A stretch of 64,000 nucleotides of DNA from Gordonia westfalica (GTDB taxonomy: Bacteria; Actinomycetota; Actinomycetes; Mycobacteriales; Mycobacteriaceae), in the NCBI RefSeq assembly GCF_900105725.1, contig NZ_FNLM01000034.1, positions 2,728,001 to 2,792,000 of the forward strand, in the 5' to 3' direction. This document shows, piece by piece, positions 1 to 8,611 of the stretch. The position numbers were made by a program, and so were the translations under genes. The notes below the pieces were generated by a model. The model had not been told where the DNA came from, ran no database searches, and was given only the letters and a program-made list of their open reading frames with translations. The first letter of the stretch is position 1. Every line of letters starts with the position of its first letter.

Positions 1-646
1 GGGTGGTGGTGAGCAGCGAGACGACGCCCGCCGGAACCCCCACCTCCAACAGCACCTGCACCAGGACATAGGACGCCAGCGGGGTGAGTTCGGACGGCTT
101 GATGATCACCGTGTTCCCGGCCGCCAGCGCGGGTGCGACCTTCCGGGCGACCATGGCGAACGGGAAGTTCCACGGCGTAATGAGCAGGCAGGGCCCCACC
201 GGCCGGGATTCGACGATGATGTCGGAGTTTCCGTCCGGCGCCTTTGTGATCCGTCCGCCCAGGCGTACGGCCTCCTCCGCGTACCACCGGAGATACTGTG
301 CGCCGTAGGCGACCTCGCCCTTGGCTTCCGCGAGGACCTTCCCCGTTTCGGCACAGATGATCACGGCGAGTTCATCGGCGATCTCGAGAATTCGCGCGTG
401 GGCGGTCATCAAGATGTCTGCGCGCCGGATCGGGCTCGTCGCCGACCAGTCGGCCATCGCGGCGGTCGCCACGTCGAGCGCGGCGAGAGCATCGGCCTCA
501 CCCGCGTCGGCGACCGTCGCGATCTCCTCGCCGGTCACCGGCGACGTGACCGCCAGCGTGCGCGCTCCCTCCGGATCGCGCCAGCTCCCCACGTGGATGC
601 CCGTCTCGAGATTCCTGAGCAGCTCACTACTCGCCCAACCCGCCAT
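1..646 (-). CDS. NAD(P)-dependent (succinate-)semialdehyde dehydrogenase, C-terminus beyond window
   Basis: The N-terminal 215 residues of an aldehyde dehydrogenase are visible, and the gene runs off the left edge of the window. It reads [12 protein letters not shown] at the start. The family's PWNFPFAM motif lies near residue 167, followed by the KPSE segment that contacts the cofactor. The general family reaction is NAD(P)-dependent oxidation of an aldehyde to an acid. The closest sub-family by eye is succinate-semialdehyde dehydrogenase (GabD type), but the catalytic Cys and Glu lie outside the window, so the substrate is uncertain. The ATG at 646 follows a purine-rich GGAGAG. A symmetric operator-like sequence sits just upstream at 662-683, suggesting control by a TetR-type repressor. 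Confidence 0.85.
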   Translation of the reverse strand, partial: MAGWASSELLRNLETGIHVGSWRDPEGARTLAVTSPVTGEEIATVADAGEADALAALDVATAAMADWSATSPIRRADILMTAHARILEIADELAVIICAETGKVLAEAKGEVAYGAQYLRWYAEEAVRLGGRITKAPDGNSDIIVESRPVGPCLLITPWNFPFAMVARKVAPALAAGNTVIIKPSELTPLASYVLVQVLLEVGVPAGVVSLLTTT

Positions 647-661
647 CTGCGCCTCTCTCCT

Positions 662-683
662 ACTGTTCAACAGTACAACTGTT
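662..683. promoter_or_regulatory. Overlapping palindromic operator, TetR-family type
   Basis: Three half-sites alternate: ACTGTT (662-667), AACAGT (669-674) and ACTGTT (678-683). The first two form a perfect palindrome with a 1-base centre, and the last two form a second with a 3-base centre. The block lies 16 bases upstream of the dehydrogenase start codon, where a bound repressor would block transcription. Short palindromes of this shape are typical for TetR-family repressors; no regulator gene is in the window on this side. Confidence 0.55.
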
Positions 684-806
684 AATCGAATGCTACTGCA
701 GAGTCGGTGGATGCGCGCGCCGGATACGAAAGCGGCCTGAAGAAGGGTTGCCGGCGCGCCACAGAACGGACACTTCCCCACCGGAAGTGCCTGGCAGAAC
801 TCTGGT

Positions 807-2144
807 TCAGCGGATGGTCACGGCCTGTCCGGCCACCATGAGCACGACCTCGTCGGAGAGGCCGGCGATTCCGGCGTTGAGCCGGCCCAGCTCGTCACGG
901 AACAGCCGGCCCGACGCGGTGGCCGGGACGACGCCGCTGCCGACCTCGTTGCTGACGGCGACGACGGGCACCGCGCAGGCCCGCCACGCGACCAGCAGGT
1001 CGTCGACATCCGACCGGATGCCGTCGAGATCGCCGGTCTCCCAAGCACTGTGGTGGTCGATCCGCGCCGCCAGCCACGTCCCGAGACAATCGACGAGGAC
1101 CGGGTGGCGCGCCGACCGCAGGACTCCGGCGACATCGGTGTCCTCGACCGTCGTCCACGATTCCGGGCGTCGTCCACGGTGGAGTTCGACGCGCCGATCC
1201 CAGTCGGGATCGCCGGTCCGCGGCCCACCCGCGGCGACGTACACGACGTCGTCGATGCCGGCCAGCAGGCCTTCGGCATACCGCGACTTCCCCGACCTCG
1301 CCCCACCGGTGACGAAGGTCCGACGCTGCCCCGGCTTGCCCATCTCGAGCACCTCCCCGTCATGGCCCGGGCGCGCGCCCAGACCCCGAAGCCTCTCGCG
1401 CAGCGCGCCGACCGGCGGATTGTGATGTCCGAGATGAACGGCGACGACGTCCGTGGAGTCGACGATCGCACCGACCTCGCGCAGCGCCTCGACCATCGTC
1501 CCGAAACCCGCCAACCCGAGATGGCCGTCGGAGAGGTCCTCGCGATCACCGAAGGTCTCCTCCAGGAAGACCGCGTCGAACCCGGCGCCCGCGACCGCGT
1601 CGATCCGATCGCCCGGCCACACGCCGGTGTCGGTCGCCCACAGCAGCCGTGTGCCATCCGGCCCGGTGACGTCGTAGAGCACCGCGTCGCCCTCGCGAAA
1701 GACCTTGTGCTGCGCGGGAAGTACACGAACATCGAAGTCGCCGACAGGAAGCCGGGCACCCGCGGCAACCGGCGTGAACCGCACCGGACTGTCGGGCCCC
1801 ACCCACGGACGACACTGGTCGAGAGCATCGGCCGGGCCGATCAACTCCAGCTCACCCGCCCCCTCGACCCACGACCGGAACAACAACGACTGCGGAGCGA
1901 GGTGATCGGCGTGCGCATGGGTGATCAGCACATGCCGCACGCCGGCGAGGGAAACCCCCTGGCGCACTGCGGAACCCGGAGCGTCTGGGCCGAAGTCGAG
2001 CATCAGCACGTCGTCGACGAGTGCCGCGGTCTGCGCGCGGAAGTCCCGTCTGCGCCGCGCATCGGCACAGGACCCGCAGCGGCAGAACGCATTCGGCCAG
2101 CCATCGGCGGCACCGGTGCCGAGCAGCGTGATCCTCATCGTCAC
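807..2144 (-). CDS. Fusion of metallo-beta-lactamase-fold hydrolase and CobU (adenosylcobinamide kinase / guanylyltransferase)
   Basis: A 445-residue, two-domain protein. Residues about 1-265 are a metallo-beta-lactamase-fold hydrolase related to the PhnP/phosphodiesterase group, with the metal motif THAHADH near residue 74 and a cysteine pair CRCGSC near the N-terminus. Residues about 270-445 are CobU: P-loop GGARSGKS, then the CLGTWLA and SNEVG segments of the kinase/guanylyltransferase. CobU phosphorylates adenosylcobinamide and transfers GMP to it, a late step in cobalamin assembly and salvage. The start GTG at 2144 overlaps the stop of the upstream ABC ATPase by 4 bases, so this is the last gene of the btuFCD-like operon; an ATG at 2138 is an alternative start. 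The hydrolase domain's substrate is unknown; a cobamide intermediate or nucleotide loop precursor is inference from the fusion. Confidence 0.88.
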   Translation of the reverse strand: MTMRITLLGTGAADGWPNAFCRCGSCADARRRRDFRAQTAALVDDVLMLDFGPDAPGSAVRQGVSLAGVRHVLITHAHADHLAPQSLLFRSWVEGAGELELIGPADALDQCRPWVGPDSPVRFTPVAAGARLPVGDFDVRVLPAQHKVFREGDAVLYDVTGPDGTRLLWATDTGVWPGDRIDAVAGAGFDAVFLEETFGDREDLSDGHLGLAGFGTMVEALREVGAIVDSTDVVAVHLGHHNPPVGALRERLRGLGARPGHDGEVLEMGKPGQRRTFVTGGARSGKSRYAEGLLAGIDDVVYVAAGGPRTGDPDWDRRVELHRGRRPESWTTVEDTDVAGVLRSARHPVLVDCLGTWLAARIDHHSAWETGDLDGIRSDVDDLLVAWRACAVPVVAVSNEVGSGVVPATASGRLFRDELGRLNAGIAGLSDEVVLMVAGQAVTIR

Positions 2145-2926
2145 CGGTGTCCCGGGTCGCGCACGGGCAGCACCGCCGGTCCGTCGGGGCGGTCGAGGAC
2201 TTCCACTTTCGCCGCATAGACATCCCGAAGCCGTTCGGCGGTGAGGACTTCCGCGGGCGGACCGTCGGCCACGATCCGACCGTGGTCGAGGAGCACGAGT
2301 CGCTGCCCGTACTGGGCGGCCGATGTCAGGTCGTGCATCGCGGCGATGACCGTCAGCTCACTGGCCTCCCGCATGGAGTCGACGAGGTCGAGAACCTGCT
2401 GCTGGTGGCCGATGTCGAGGGCGCTGGTCGGTTCGTCGAGGAGCAGCACCCGCGGCTGCTGGGCCAGCGCACGGGCAAGCACCACCCGCTGCAGCTCACC
2501 ACCCGACAGCGCCGACGCGGCCCGGTTCGCGAACTCCTCGAGATCGAGGCGACCGATCACGTCGTCGACCACCTCACGGTCCGTGCGGGTCTCGCTGCCG
2601 AACCGGGCGATGTGCGGGGTGCGACCCAGGCCGATGAGCTCGCGTACCGACGTGCCCTCCGGGACGATCGGCCGCTGTGGCATCAGGGCCACCGCCCGCG
2701 CGATCTCGCGTCGGCGCGCGCGGCCGGGGTCGACCCCGGCGACGTCGATGCGTCCGGTCGAGGCCACCAGACCGGCGAGCGCATGGAGCAGCGTCGTCTT
2801 CCCGGAGCCGTTGGGGCCGACGAGGGACACCCAGGCGCCCGAACCGATCTCGAGGTCGACGTCGTGTAGGACCTCCACCCCGCCGCGGGAGGCACACACG
2901 CCGCGGCAGACGATCGCGGCGGTCAT
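2141..2926 (-). CDS. ABC transporter ATPase, BtuD/FecE type (cobamide import)
   Basis: A 261-residue ATP-binding subunit. It has Walker A GPNGSGKTT, the ABC signature LSGGELQR, Walker B VLLLDEPTSALD and a switch histidine in AAMHDLTSA. The Q-loop lies in ALMPQR. This arrangement is typical of the FecE/BtuD family, which powers uptake of siderophores or vitamin B12 with two permease subunits. I start it at ATG 2926 because that overlaps the permease stop (ATGA), and the upstream extension of the open frame reads as non-coding. Permease and binding-protein genes precede it and cobU follows, which favours cobalamin or cobinamide as substrate over iron. Confidence 0.88.
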   Translation of the reverse strand: MTAAIVCRGVCASRGGVEVLHDVDLEIGSGAWVSLVGPNGSGKTTLLHALAGLVASTGRIDVAGVDPGRARRREIARAVALMPQRPIVPEGTSVRELIGLGRTPHIARFGSETRTDREVVDDVIGRLDLEEFANRAASALSGGELQRVVLARALAQQPRVLLLDEPTSALDIGHQQQVLDLVDSMREASELTVIAAMHDLTSAAQYGQRLVLLDHGRIVADGPPAEVLTAERLRDVYAAKVEVLDRPDGPAVLPVRDPGHR

Positions 2927-3945
2927 ACGGAACTCCGGCTGCTGCGTCGGAGGACGACCAGGAAGAAGGGTGCACCGATGGCGGCGGTGACCACGCCGAT
3001 CGGCAGCTCGGACGGCGACATCGCGGTCCGGGCGACCACATCCGCGAGCACCAGGAAGGCCGCCCCCACCAGCAACGACAGCGGCAGCAACAGCCGATGC
3101 CCCGGGCCGACGAGAAGCCGCACGGCATGCGGGATCACGATGCCGACGAAGCCGATCAACCCGCTGACCGACACCACGGCCGCAGTGCCGAGCGTCGCGA
3201 TGCAGACGAGCAGCAGGCGCACGCGTTCGGGCCTGATCCCCAGACTCGACGCCTCGATGTCGCCGACCGCCATGACGTCGAGTGTGCGCCCGAACAGCAC
3301 GATGACGACGACGCACACGACGACGTACGGCAGCACGGTGATCACCTCGGACCAGCCGTCGGTGGACAGCCGGCCGAGCATCCAGTTGTAGACCTGCCGC
3401 AGGGTGTCGTCGTGCTGCTGCATGAGGAAGGTCTGGATGGCGTTCGCGAACGCCGCCACCGCGACGCCGGCGAGAATGATGACCACCTCGGTCCGGCCGC
3501 CGCCGACGGTCCGCCCGAGTGCATAGGTCGCGGCGACCGCCACGATGCCACCGATGAACGCCGCGGGCGGCAGGCCGATCGTGCCGGCCGCACCACCGAG
3601 GACGATCGCGACGGTCGCGCCGAGGCCCGCGCCGCTGGACACACCGAGCAGGTAGGGGTCGGCGAGCGGATTGCGGAAGACGCCCTGGTACGCGGCACCC
3701 GCGACGGCCAGCATCGCGCCGACCAGCGCGCCGAGCGCGACGCGCGGCATCCGCACCTCCCAGAGGATCGCCTGCTGGCGCGGTGTGAGACCCGACTCGA
3801 CGTCGACGAGCGGGAGTCGGTCGAGAAGGTCGAGCAGCACGCCCTTCGGGGTCAGGCCGGCCGGGCCGACGAGGACTGCGAGCAGACAAGCGCCCAGCAG
3901 CACCGCGACCGCCCCGCAGATGACCCCGACGTGACGGCTGGCCAT
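2923..3945 (-). CDS. FecCD-family ABC permease, BtuC type
   Basis: A 340-residue polytopic membrane protein of the FecCD/BtuC family. The N-terminus is a hydrophobic segment after MASRHVGVICG. The family-typical LWEVRMPRVALGALVGAMLA and GVFRNPLADPYLLG segments are present at about residues 65-110. The family usually forms ten membrane helices and works as a homodimer with the ATPase encoded downstream. The start ATG at 3945 gives the usual family length and leaves 1 base after the binding-protein gene. It overlaps the ATPase gene by 4 bases. With the adjacent cobU fusion, import of a cobamide or cobinamide across the cytoplasmic membrane is the likely role. Confidence 0.88.
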   Translation of the reverse strand: MASRHVGVICGAVAVLLGACLLAVLVGPAGLTPKGVLLDLLDRLPLVDVESGLTPRQQAILWEVRMPRVALGALVGAMLAVAGAAYQGVFRNPLADPYLLGVSSGAGLGATVAIVLGGAAGTIGLPPAAFIGGIVAVAATYALGRTVGGGRTEVVIILAGVAVAAFANAIQTFLMQQHDDTLRQVYNWMLGRLSTDGWSEVITVLPYVVVCVVVIVLFGRTLDVMAVGDIEASSLGIRPERVRLLLVCIATLGTAAVVSVSGLIGFVGIVIPHAVRLLVGPGHRLLLPLSLLVGAAFLVLADVVARTAMSPSELPIGVVTAAIGAPFFLVVLRRSSRSSV

Positions 3946-3946
3946 G

Positions 3947-4837
3947 TCAGTTCGAGGGTTGTCCGTCGACGCCGGAGACGATCCGCGCGATGTCGCGGAC
4001 CAGGTCGACGACGCGGGGACCCCAACGGCTCGCGATGTCCTCGTCGAGGACGTGGATCTGACCGTCGACGACCGCACGCAGCTCGTCCCAGCCGGCACGC
4101 GCGGCGACCTTCTCCGGCGTGACCCCACAGCATTGGGAGTCGGCGAGGAAGACGACCTCGGGATCGCTCTCGAGGATGAACTCGGGCGACAGCTGCGGAT
4201 AGCCGTTCTGCCCGGTCGCGATCGACCGCAGACCGAGCTGGCTGTAGATCTGGCCGAGGTAGGTGTCGTCGGTGACCGTGTAGTACGTGTCGTCGAGCTC
4301 GTGGAAGTAGGTCAGCGGAACCTCGCGCAGCGGCACGGTGCGGACGATCTGCTCGATCTCGTCACGCATCGAGACCACGAGATCATCGGCTGCCTCAGCA
4401 TGTCCGGTCGCGTCACCGACCTGCTTGATCTGCGTATACGTCTCGTCGAGGTTCGTCGCTGCCGGGATCTTCAGAACCTCGACGCCCACCCGGTCCAGGC
4501 CGGCGACGATGTCGTTGTTGTCGTCGGTGAGGACGACGAGATCGGGGTCGTGGGCGAGGATCGCCTCGAGATTCGGGGTGTAACCCGACAGCGCTGTTCG
4601 CGGTGCGTCGGCCGGGTGGTCCGACTGATCGTCGACGGCGACGACCTGATCACCGGCGCCGACCGCGAACAGCATCTCCGTGGCCGTCGGACTGATCGAC
4701 ACGATCCTCGACGGGGTGCCCGACGCCGCGGCGTCGTCGGACCCACTTCCCATGCCGCAGCCGGCGACCACGAGCAACATCGACAGCAGCGCGGCGGCCA
4801 CCGCCACACCACGGTTACGGATACACATTCTCACCAC
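3947..4837 (-). CDS. Cobamide-binding lipoprotein, BtuF type
   Basis: A 296-residue helical-backbone substrate-binding protein. It has a lipoprotein signal: basic MVRMCIRNR, a hydrophobic stretch, then lipobox VVAGC with Cys at about residue 27, so it should be anchored outside the membrane. The mature part opens with RIVSISPTATEMLFA and the NLEAILAHDPDLVV segment typical of BtuF/FecB proteins. It delivers the ligand to the BtuC-type permease downstream. The GTG at 4837 is chosen because GGAGG lies about 10 bases upstream; GTG 4834 and ATG 4828 are possible too. It is first in the operon, yet only about 35 bases separate it from the rplA terminator, and no cobalamin riboswitch is visible there. 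Confidence 0.85.
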   Translation of the reverse strand: MVRMCIRNRGVAVAAALLSMLLVVAGCGMGSGSDDAAASGTPSRIVSISPTATEMLFAVGAGDQVVAVDDQSDHPADAPRTALSGYTPNLEAILAHDPDLVVLTDDNNDIVAGLDRVGVEVLKIPAATNLDETYTQIKQVGDATGHAEAADDLVVSMRDEIEQIVRTVPLREVPLTYFHELDDTYYTVTDDTYLGQIYSQLGLRSIATGQNGYPQLSPEFILESDPEVVFLADSQCCGVTPEKVAARAGWDELRAVVDGQIHVLDEDIASRWGPRVVDLVRDIARIVSGVDGQPSN

Positions 4838-4872
4838 GAGCCACTGACCTCCGAAGAACTGGGGAGACAGAG

Positions 4873-4909
4873 CACGAGGGGCCCGGCATCGGATGCCGAG
4901 CCCCTCGTG
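4873..4909 (-). terminator. Terminator hairpin after rplA
   Basis: A 10-base stem CACGAGGGGC / GCCCCTCGTG (4873-4882 with 4900-4909) encloses a second stem GGCAT/ATGCC. It follows the rplA stop by about 36 bases on the minus strand and likely ends the rplK-rplA transcript. There is only a weak U-rich tail, as is common in actinobacteria. Confidence 0.7.
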
Positions 4910-4945
4910 GGTGTCTCTTGCTACGCGCGAGCGCCTACCACAGGA

Positions 4946-5662
4946 TCAGACCTGCGGGGCGTCGGCGAAGTTGCGGCTCACCTGCGGGTCGACCGGGATG
5001 CCCGGGCCCGTGGTGGTGGAGATGGTGACCTTCTTGATGTAGCGGCCCTTGGCTGCCGACGGCTTCGCACGCATGATCTCGTCGTACGCGGCGCCGTAGT
5101 TCTCGGCCAGCTTGGCCGGGTCGAACGAAGCCTTGCCGATGACGAAGTGCAGGTTGGCTGCCTTGTCGACGCGGAAGTTGATCTTGCCGCCCTTGATGTC
5201 GTTGACGGCCTTGGTGACGTCGGTGGTCACGGTGCCCGTCTTCGGGTTCGGCATCAGGCCGCGCGGTCCGAGGACACGCGCGATGCGGCCGACCTTGGCC
5301 ATCTGATCCGGGGTGGCGATCGCGGCGTCGAAGTCCAGCCAACCGCCCTGGATGCGCTCGATCAGGTCCTCGGCGCCGACCTCGTCGGCACCGGCGGCGG
5401 TGGCCTCGGCGGCCTTGTCGCCGGCGGCGAACACGATCACGCGGGCGGTCTTACCCGTGCCGTGCGGCAGGTTGACGGTGCCTCGAACCATCTGATCTGC
5501 CTTACGGGGGTCGACGCCCAGCCGCATCGCAACCTCAACGGTCGCGTCGGTGTTCTTCGACGAGGTTTCCTTGGCCAGCTCCACAGCCTCCAGCGGGCTG
5601 TACAGCTTGGACTTGTCGACCTTCTCGGCCGCGGCCGCGTAGGCCTTGCTCTTCTTGCTCAT
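4946..5662 (-). CDS. rplA: 50S ribosomal protein L1
   Basis: A 238-residue L1 protein of normal length. It begins [16 protein letters not shown]. It carries the L1 signature around [15 protein letters not shown] and ends with an [12 protein letters not shown] segment. L1 forms the mobile L1 stalk of the large subunit near the E site and in many bacteria represses its own operon. The ATG at 5662 is chosen over an in-frame start 7 codons upstream because it matches the conserved N-terminus. A purine-rich GGAGAAAG lies about 13 bases before it. It follows rplK and ends at the hairpin 4873-4909. Confidence 0.97.
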   Translation of the reverse strand: MSKKSKAYAAAAEKVDKSKLYSPLEAVELAKETSSKNTDATVEVAMRLGVDPRKADQMVRGTVNLPHGTGKTARVIVFAAGDKAAEATAAGADEVGAEDLIERIQGGWLDFDAAIATPDQMAKVGRIARVLGPRGLMPNPKTGTVTTDVTKAVNDIKGGKINFRVDKAANLHFVIGKASFDPAKLAENYGAAYDEIMRAKPSAAKGRYIKKVTISTTTGPGIPVDPQVSRNFADAPQV

Positions 5663-5739
5663 GGCTCTGTTCTTTCTCCGCACTCAATCGGCGGGGTGTG
5701 TGGTGCGGGCCGAGCCGGCCCTCCCACGAGATGAATGTG

Positions 5740-5772
5740 TTGGGTCTAGCCCTCGGTTGGGTCTAGCCCTCG
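5740..5772 (-). repeat. Tandem duplication at the rplK stop codon
   Basis: A 16-base sequence, TTGGGTCTAGCCCTCG, occurs twice with a period of 17 bases. The copy at 5757-5772 contains the rplK TAG stop and last codons; the copy at 5740-5755 repeats them downstream. It leaves rplK itself intact. Confidence 0.9.
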
Positions 5773-6197
5773 ACCGTGATGCCCATGGACCGAGCAGTAC
5801 CGGCGATGATCTTCGCGGCCTGGTCGATGTCGTTGGCGTTCAGGTCTTCGGCCTTGGTCTTGGCGATCTCACGGACCTGGTCCATGCTCACCTTGCCGAC
5901 CTTGTTGGTGTGGGGCTCGCCGGAGCCCTTCTGCAGGCCTGCGGCCTTGAGCAGGAGCTTTGCTGCCGGCGGGGTCTTCAACTTGAAGTCGAACGAGCGA
6001 TCTTCGTACACGAAGATCTCCACCGGGATGACGTTGCCACGCTGCGACTCGGTCGCCGCGTTGTACGCCTTGCAGAACTCCATGATGTTCACGCCGTGCT
6101 GACCGAGCGCCGGACCCACGGGCGGGGCCGGGTTGGCCGCGCCTGCCTGGATCTGGAGCTTGATGATCCCGGCGAGCTTCTTCTTCTTGGGAGGCAT
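5763..6197 (-). CDS. rplK: 50S ribosomal protein L11
   Basis: A 144-residue L11 of standard size, starting [16 protein letters not shown]. The N-terminal [18 protein letters not shown] loop, which contacts elongation factors and thiopeptide antibiotics, and the RNA-binding C-terminal domain are intact. L11 builds the GTPase-associated centre on 23S rRNA with L10. It lies between nusG and rplA, the normal order. The stop TAG at 5763-5765 lies inside a 17-base tandem duplication. Confidence 0.98.
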
Positions 6198-6292
6198 CCT
6201 TTTGTCCTTGCTTGTTTCCTTGCGAATTCACGCCCGCTGGAGACGTGAAAGTCTGTGTTTATCTGCCGTGCATCCGCTCTCCGCGGAGGGCG

Positions 6293-7141
6293 TCAGATCT
6301 TCTCGACCTGGTTGAACCCGAGCTCGACCGGAGTCTCGCGACCGAAGATCGAGACGAGCACCTTGACCTTGCGCTGCTCGGCGTTGACCTCGCTGATCGA
6401 CGCGGGAAGCGTGGCGAACGGGCCGTCCATGACGGTGACCGACTCGCCGACCTCGAAGTCGACCTCGATGACGTTCGACGCGGCGGCCGCAGCGGCCTCG
6501 ACACCCTCGGCGGCGGAACCGCGCTGGGCCGGCTTCTTGGCCTCGGCGCGCGGCATGAGGAACTGCAGCACCTCGTTGAGCGACAGCGGCGACGGCTTGC
6601 TGGTCATCCCGACGAAGCCGGTGACACCCGGGGTGTTGCGCACGGCGCCCCACGACTCGTCGTTGAGTTCCATGCGAACGAGGATGTAGCCCGGCAGCAC
6701 CTTGCGGTTGACCTTCTTGGGCTGGCCGTTCTTGATCTCGGTGACCTCTTCGGTCGGAACCTCGACCTGGAAGATGTAGTCGCCGACGTCGAGGTTCTGC
6801 ACGCGGGTCTCGAGATTGGCCTTGACCTTGTTCTCGTAGCCGGCGTAGCTGTGGATCACGTACCAGTCGCCGGGAGCGCGTCGCAGCTGCTTGCGCAGCT
6901 CCTCGACCGGATCGACCTCTTCCTCAGGGGCTTCTTCGACGGCCTCGTCAGAGGCATCGGCGTCTTCGGAGTCGACGTCGGTCGCGGGAGCCTCGTCGCC
7001 CTCGGCGGCCGCCTCGACGTCGGTGTCACCGGCCTCGTCGACTGCAGCCTCGTCGACCTCGTCGGTCACGGCCGCGTCGACGTCGGTGTCAGCCACCTCG
7101 ACGGCGTCGGTCGATGCGAGTTCGTTCTCCGGGGTGCTCAC
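6293..7141 (-). CDS. nusG: Transcription termination/antitermination factor NusG with long acidic N-terminus
   Basis: A 282-residue NusG. The first about 85 residues are an Asp/Glu/Ala-rich, low-complexity extension (runs such as [20 protein letters not shown]). Then come the NGN domain from about residue 90 ([34 protein letters not shown]) and a KOW domain at the C-terminus ([15 protein letters not shown]). NusG binds RNA polymerase and Rho and couples transcription to translation through S10. E. coli NusG is 181 residues; acidic N-terminal extensions occur in mycobacterial relatives, but this one is long. It lies between secE and rplK. Confidence 0.97.
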   Translation of the reverse strand: MSTPENELASTDAVEVADTDVDAAVTDEVDEAAVDEAGDTDVEAAAEGDEAPATDVDSEDADASDEAVEEAPEEEVDPVEELRKQLRRAPGDWYVIHSYAGYENKVKANLETRVQNLDVGDYIFQVEVPTEEVTEIKNGQPKKVNRKVLPGYILVRMELNDESWGAVRNTPGVTGFVGMTSKPSPLSLNEVLQFLMPRAEAKKPAQRGSAAEGVEAAAAAASNVIEVDFEVGESVTVMDGPFATLPASISEVNAEQRKVKVLVSIFGRETPVELGFNQVEKI

Positions 7142-7208
7142 TGCAGCCCACGCTCCTTATGGTTCATCTCCGGTCGGCTCCCGCTCGCCCGGCCACCCAC
7201 CGCGTGGG

Positions 7209-7688
7209 TCAGCCGAACAACCAGAGGACGCCCTTGGCAAAGGCCAGGTCGAGGCCGGAGATGAACGCGGTCATCACGATGACGAACACGAGCACGACGA
7301 TCGTGTACGTGATCATCTCGCGCCGCGTCGGCCAGATGACCTTCTTCAGCTCGGCGACGACCTGCGTGAGGAACAACCAGATCCGAACGAACGGATTCCG
7401 GCTCTCCTCAGCAGACGCCTTTTTCTTCTTCTTGCGTTCCTTGACGGCTACCGCCGACCCCGTGCCGGAGTCGGTGTCTCCGTCGGTTCCGGATGCACCG
7501 GTTGACGAGCGACGTCCACGAGCCGAGCGCTTGCCGGACGGACGCAGCTCCTTCGCGGCGCCGGTCGACGTCTCGTCGTCCGCACCGCCGGTTGCCTCGT
7601 CGCGACCGTCGAGCTCAGCCGCTGCCGAATCGGCCGCAGAACCCTCAGCGGCTTCTTTGGCGCGGGCGGCCCGATCTCGCTTGCTCAA
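7209..7688 (-). CDS. secE: Preprotein translocase subunit SecE with long N-terminal extension
   Basis: A 159-residue SecE. The conserved part starts near residue 98: FVRIWLFLTQVVAELKKVIWPTRREM, an amphipathic helix that lies on the membrane, followed by one transmembrane helix (TYTIVVLVFVIVMTAFISGL). Preceding it is a roughly 95-residue hydrophilic, Ala/Ser/Asp-rich extension ending in KERKKKKKASAEES. SecE clamps SecY in the Sec translocon and is essential. It sits downstream of tRNA-Trp and upstream of nusG, the usual actinobacterial order. The function of the extension is not known to me. Confidence 0.96.
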   Translation of the reverse strand: MSKRDRAARAKEAAEGSAADSAAAELDGRDEATGGADDETSTGAAKELRPSGKRSARGRRSSTGASGTDGDTDSGTGSAVAVKERKKKKKASAEESRNPFVRIWLFLTQVVAELKKVIWPTRREMITYTIVVLVFVIVMTAFISGLDLAFAKGVLWLFG

Positions 7689-7727
7689 CTTCGCGGTCCT
7701 CTCGTCAACGTGTGCCCTTCACCAGGG

Positions 7728-7800
<73 letters not shown>

Positions 7801-8561
7801 TTGCGACTTCCCCACCGAGGTGGTTCCGCTGCCGTCTCATCGATCCCGGCCTCGCGACCGGTACCGGCGTTTCACCGCCGACAAAACCAACGCGCCACCC
7901 TACTGGGTAGCGCGCAAGTCTGAATCAATCAGACACTTCAGTGTAGATCACCGGGGCTGTGGACCCAAAACGCGCTCCATCTGCTCCCATCGACGACCGT
8001 ACACGGTGCACGTCCGCCCAAGTCCCGTGACGGGCGTTTCGCACCCCGGAACGTTGTCGACGGTCGACGACATCAGGCCGCGACCTGCAGAAATGGCGGC
8101 GATGGCGGGGCACGGACACGCTGGTCTCCCCGGTCGTACCCGGATGACACGGCGGGTGTTCCGCGTCACCGCGCCACGCCGGAGGACCGGCGTCGACACG
8201 CTCCGGCGCCTGACGAAATGAAGTCGCACGCGACTTCAGTCGGGATCTGCGACATCGGCCGAGGTCGCGCGACCCGATCGATGTCGCACGCGACTTCGAT
8301 CTGGGTCCGGCAGGCACTCGACGTGCCGATCGCGGCCGCCGCGGAGAAGGCGATGGAGTTGGAACCCGACTACACCCTGAAGGCGTATCCCGTTGCGCTG
8401 CAGGGAATCTACGGCGAGCAGCGGCAGAACATCGACGCCGACACACCTGCGCGGCCAGGGCCGGATGCTGGTATTCGACACCGGCCCTCGTGCCAACACC
8501 ACCGCTTCTCGGCCCGGCGACGCCGACGCCGTGAGACGCAATCTCGGACACTACGTCGAGA
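7801..8561. other. Intergenic region without a confident gene
   Basis: About 760 bases between tRNA-Trp and the hadAB terminator. Open frames here overlap each other and match no family I know. It contains two copies of a small palindrome (8220-8237, 8280-8297) and a possible gene remnant (8305-8578). In mycobacteria hadC would lie in this interval; I see no hadC here. Confidence 0.7.
8220..8297. repeat. Two copies of an 18-base palindromic repeat
   Basis: GAAGTCGCACGCGACTTC at 8220-8237 is a stem GAAGTCG/CGACTTC with loop CACG. The copy at 8280-8297 differs by one base (GATGTCG in the left arm). Between them lies another short palindrome, GGTCGCGCGACC. They look like intergenic REP-type units. 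Confidence 0.75.
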
Positions 8562-8578
8562 ACACCGACGGCGGCGAC
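8305..8578 (+). pseudogene. Possible frameshifted gene remnant, family not recognised
   Basis: From 8305 a frame reads ALDVPIAAAAEKAMELEPDY and onward with strongly coding-like, G/C-ending codons up to about 8450. There a one-base shift moves the coding-like pattern to another frame (GRMLVFDTGPRANTT onward), which runs into the hadAB terminator. No start codon or ribosome site fits. It could be the decayed 3' part of a gene or a coincidence of high GC. I do not recognise the product. Confidence 0.25.
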
Positions 8579-8602
8579 CACAGAGGTCGCCGCCGTCGGT
8601 GT
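8562..8602 (-). terminator. Terminator after hadAB
   Basis: A perfect 18-base stem (8562-8579 with 8585-8602) with a 5-base loop ACAGA, 9 bases after the hadAB stop on the minus strand. There is no strong U tract, so it is of the actinobacterial type. Confidence 0.8.
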
Positions 8603-8611
8603 GTTCGGATG

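Noticed and set aside
2677..4122. 481-codon plus-strand frame across the permease
   Set aside because: Antisense to the FecCD permease; composition is Arg/His/Asp-rich and non-protein-like.
4838..4945. Cobalamin riboswitch before btuF
   Set aside because: Too little space, and the only structure there is the rplA terminator.
7925..8581. 218-codon minus-strand frame between tRNA-Trp and hadAB
   Set aside because: Runs through the hadAB terminator and palindromic repeats; Arg/Ser-rich with no family.
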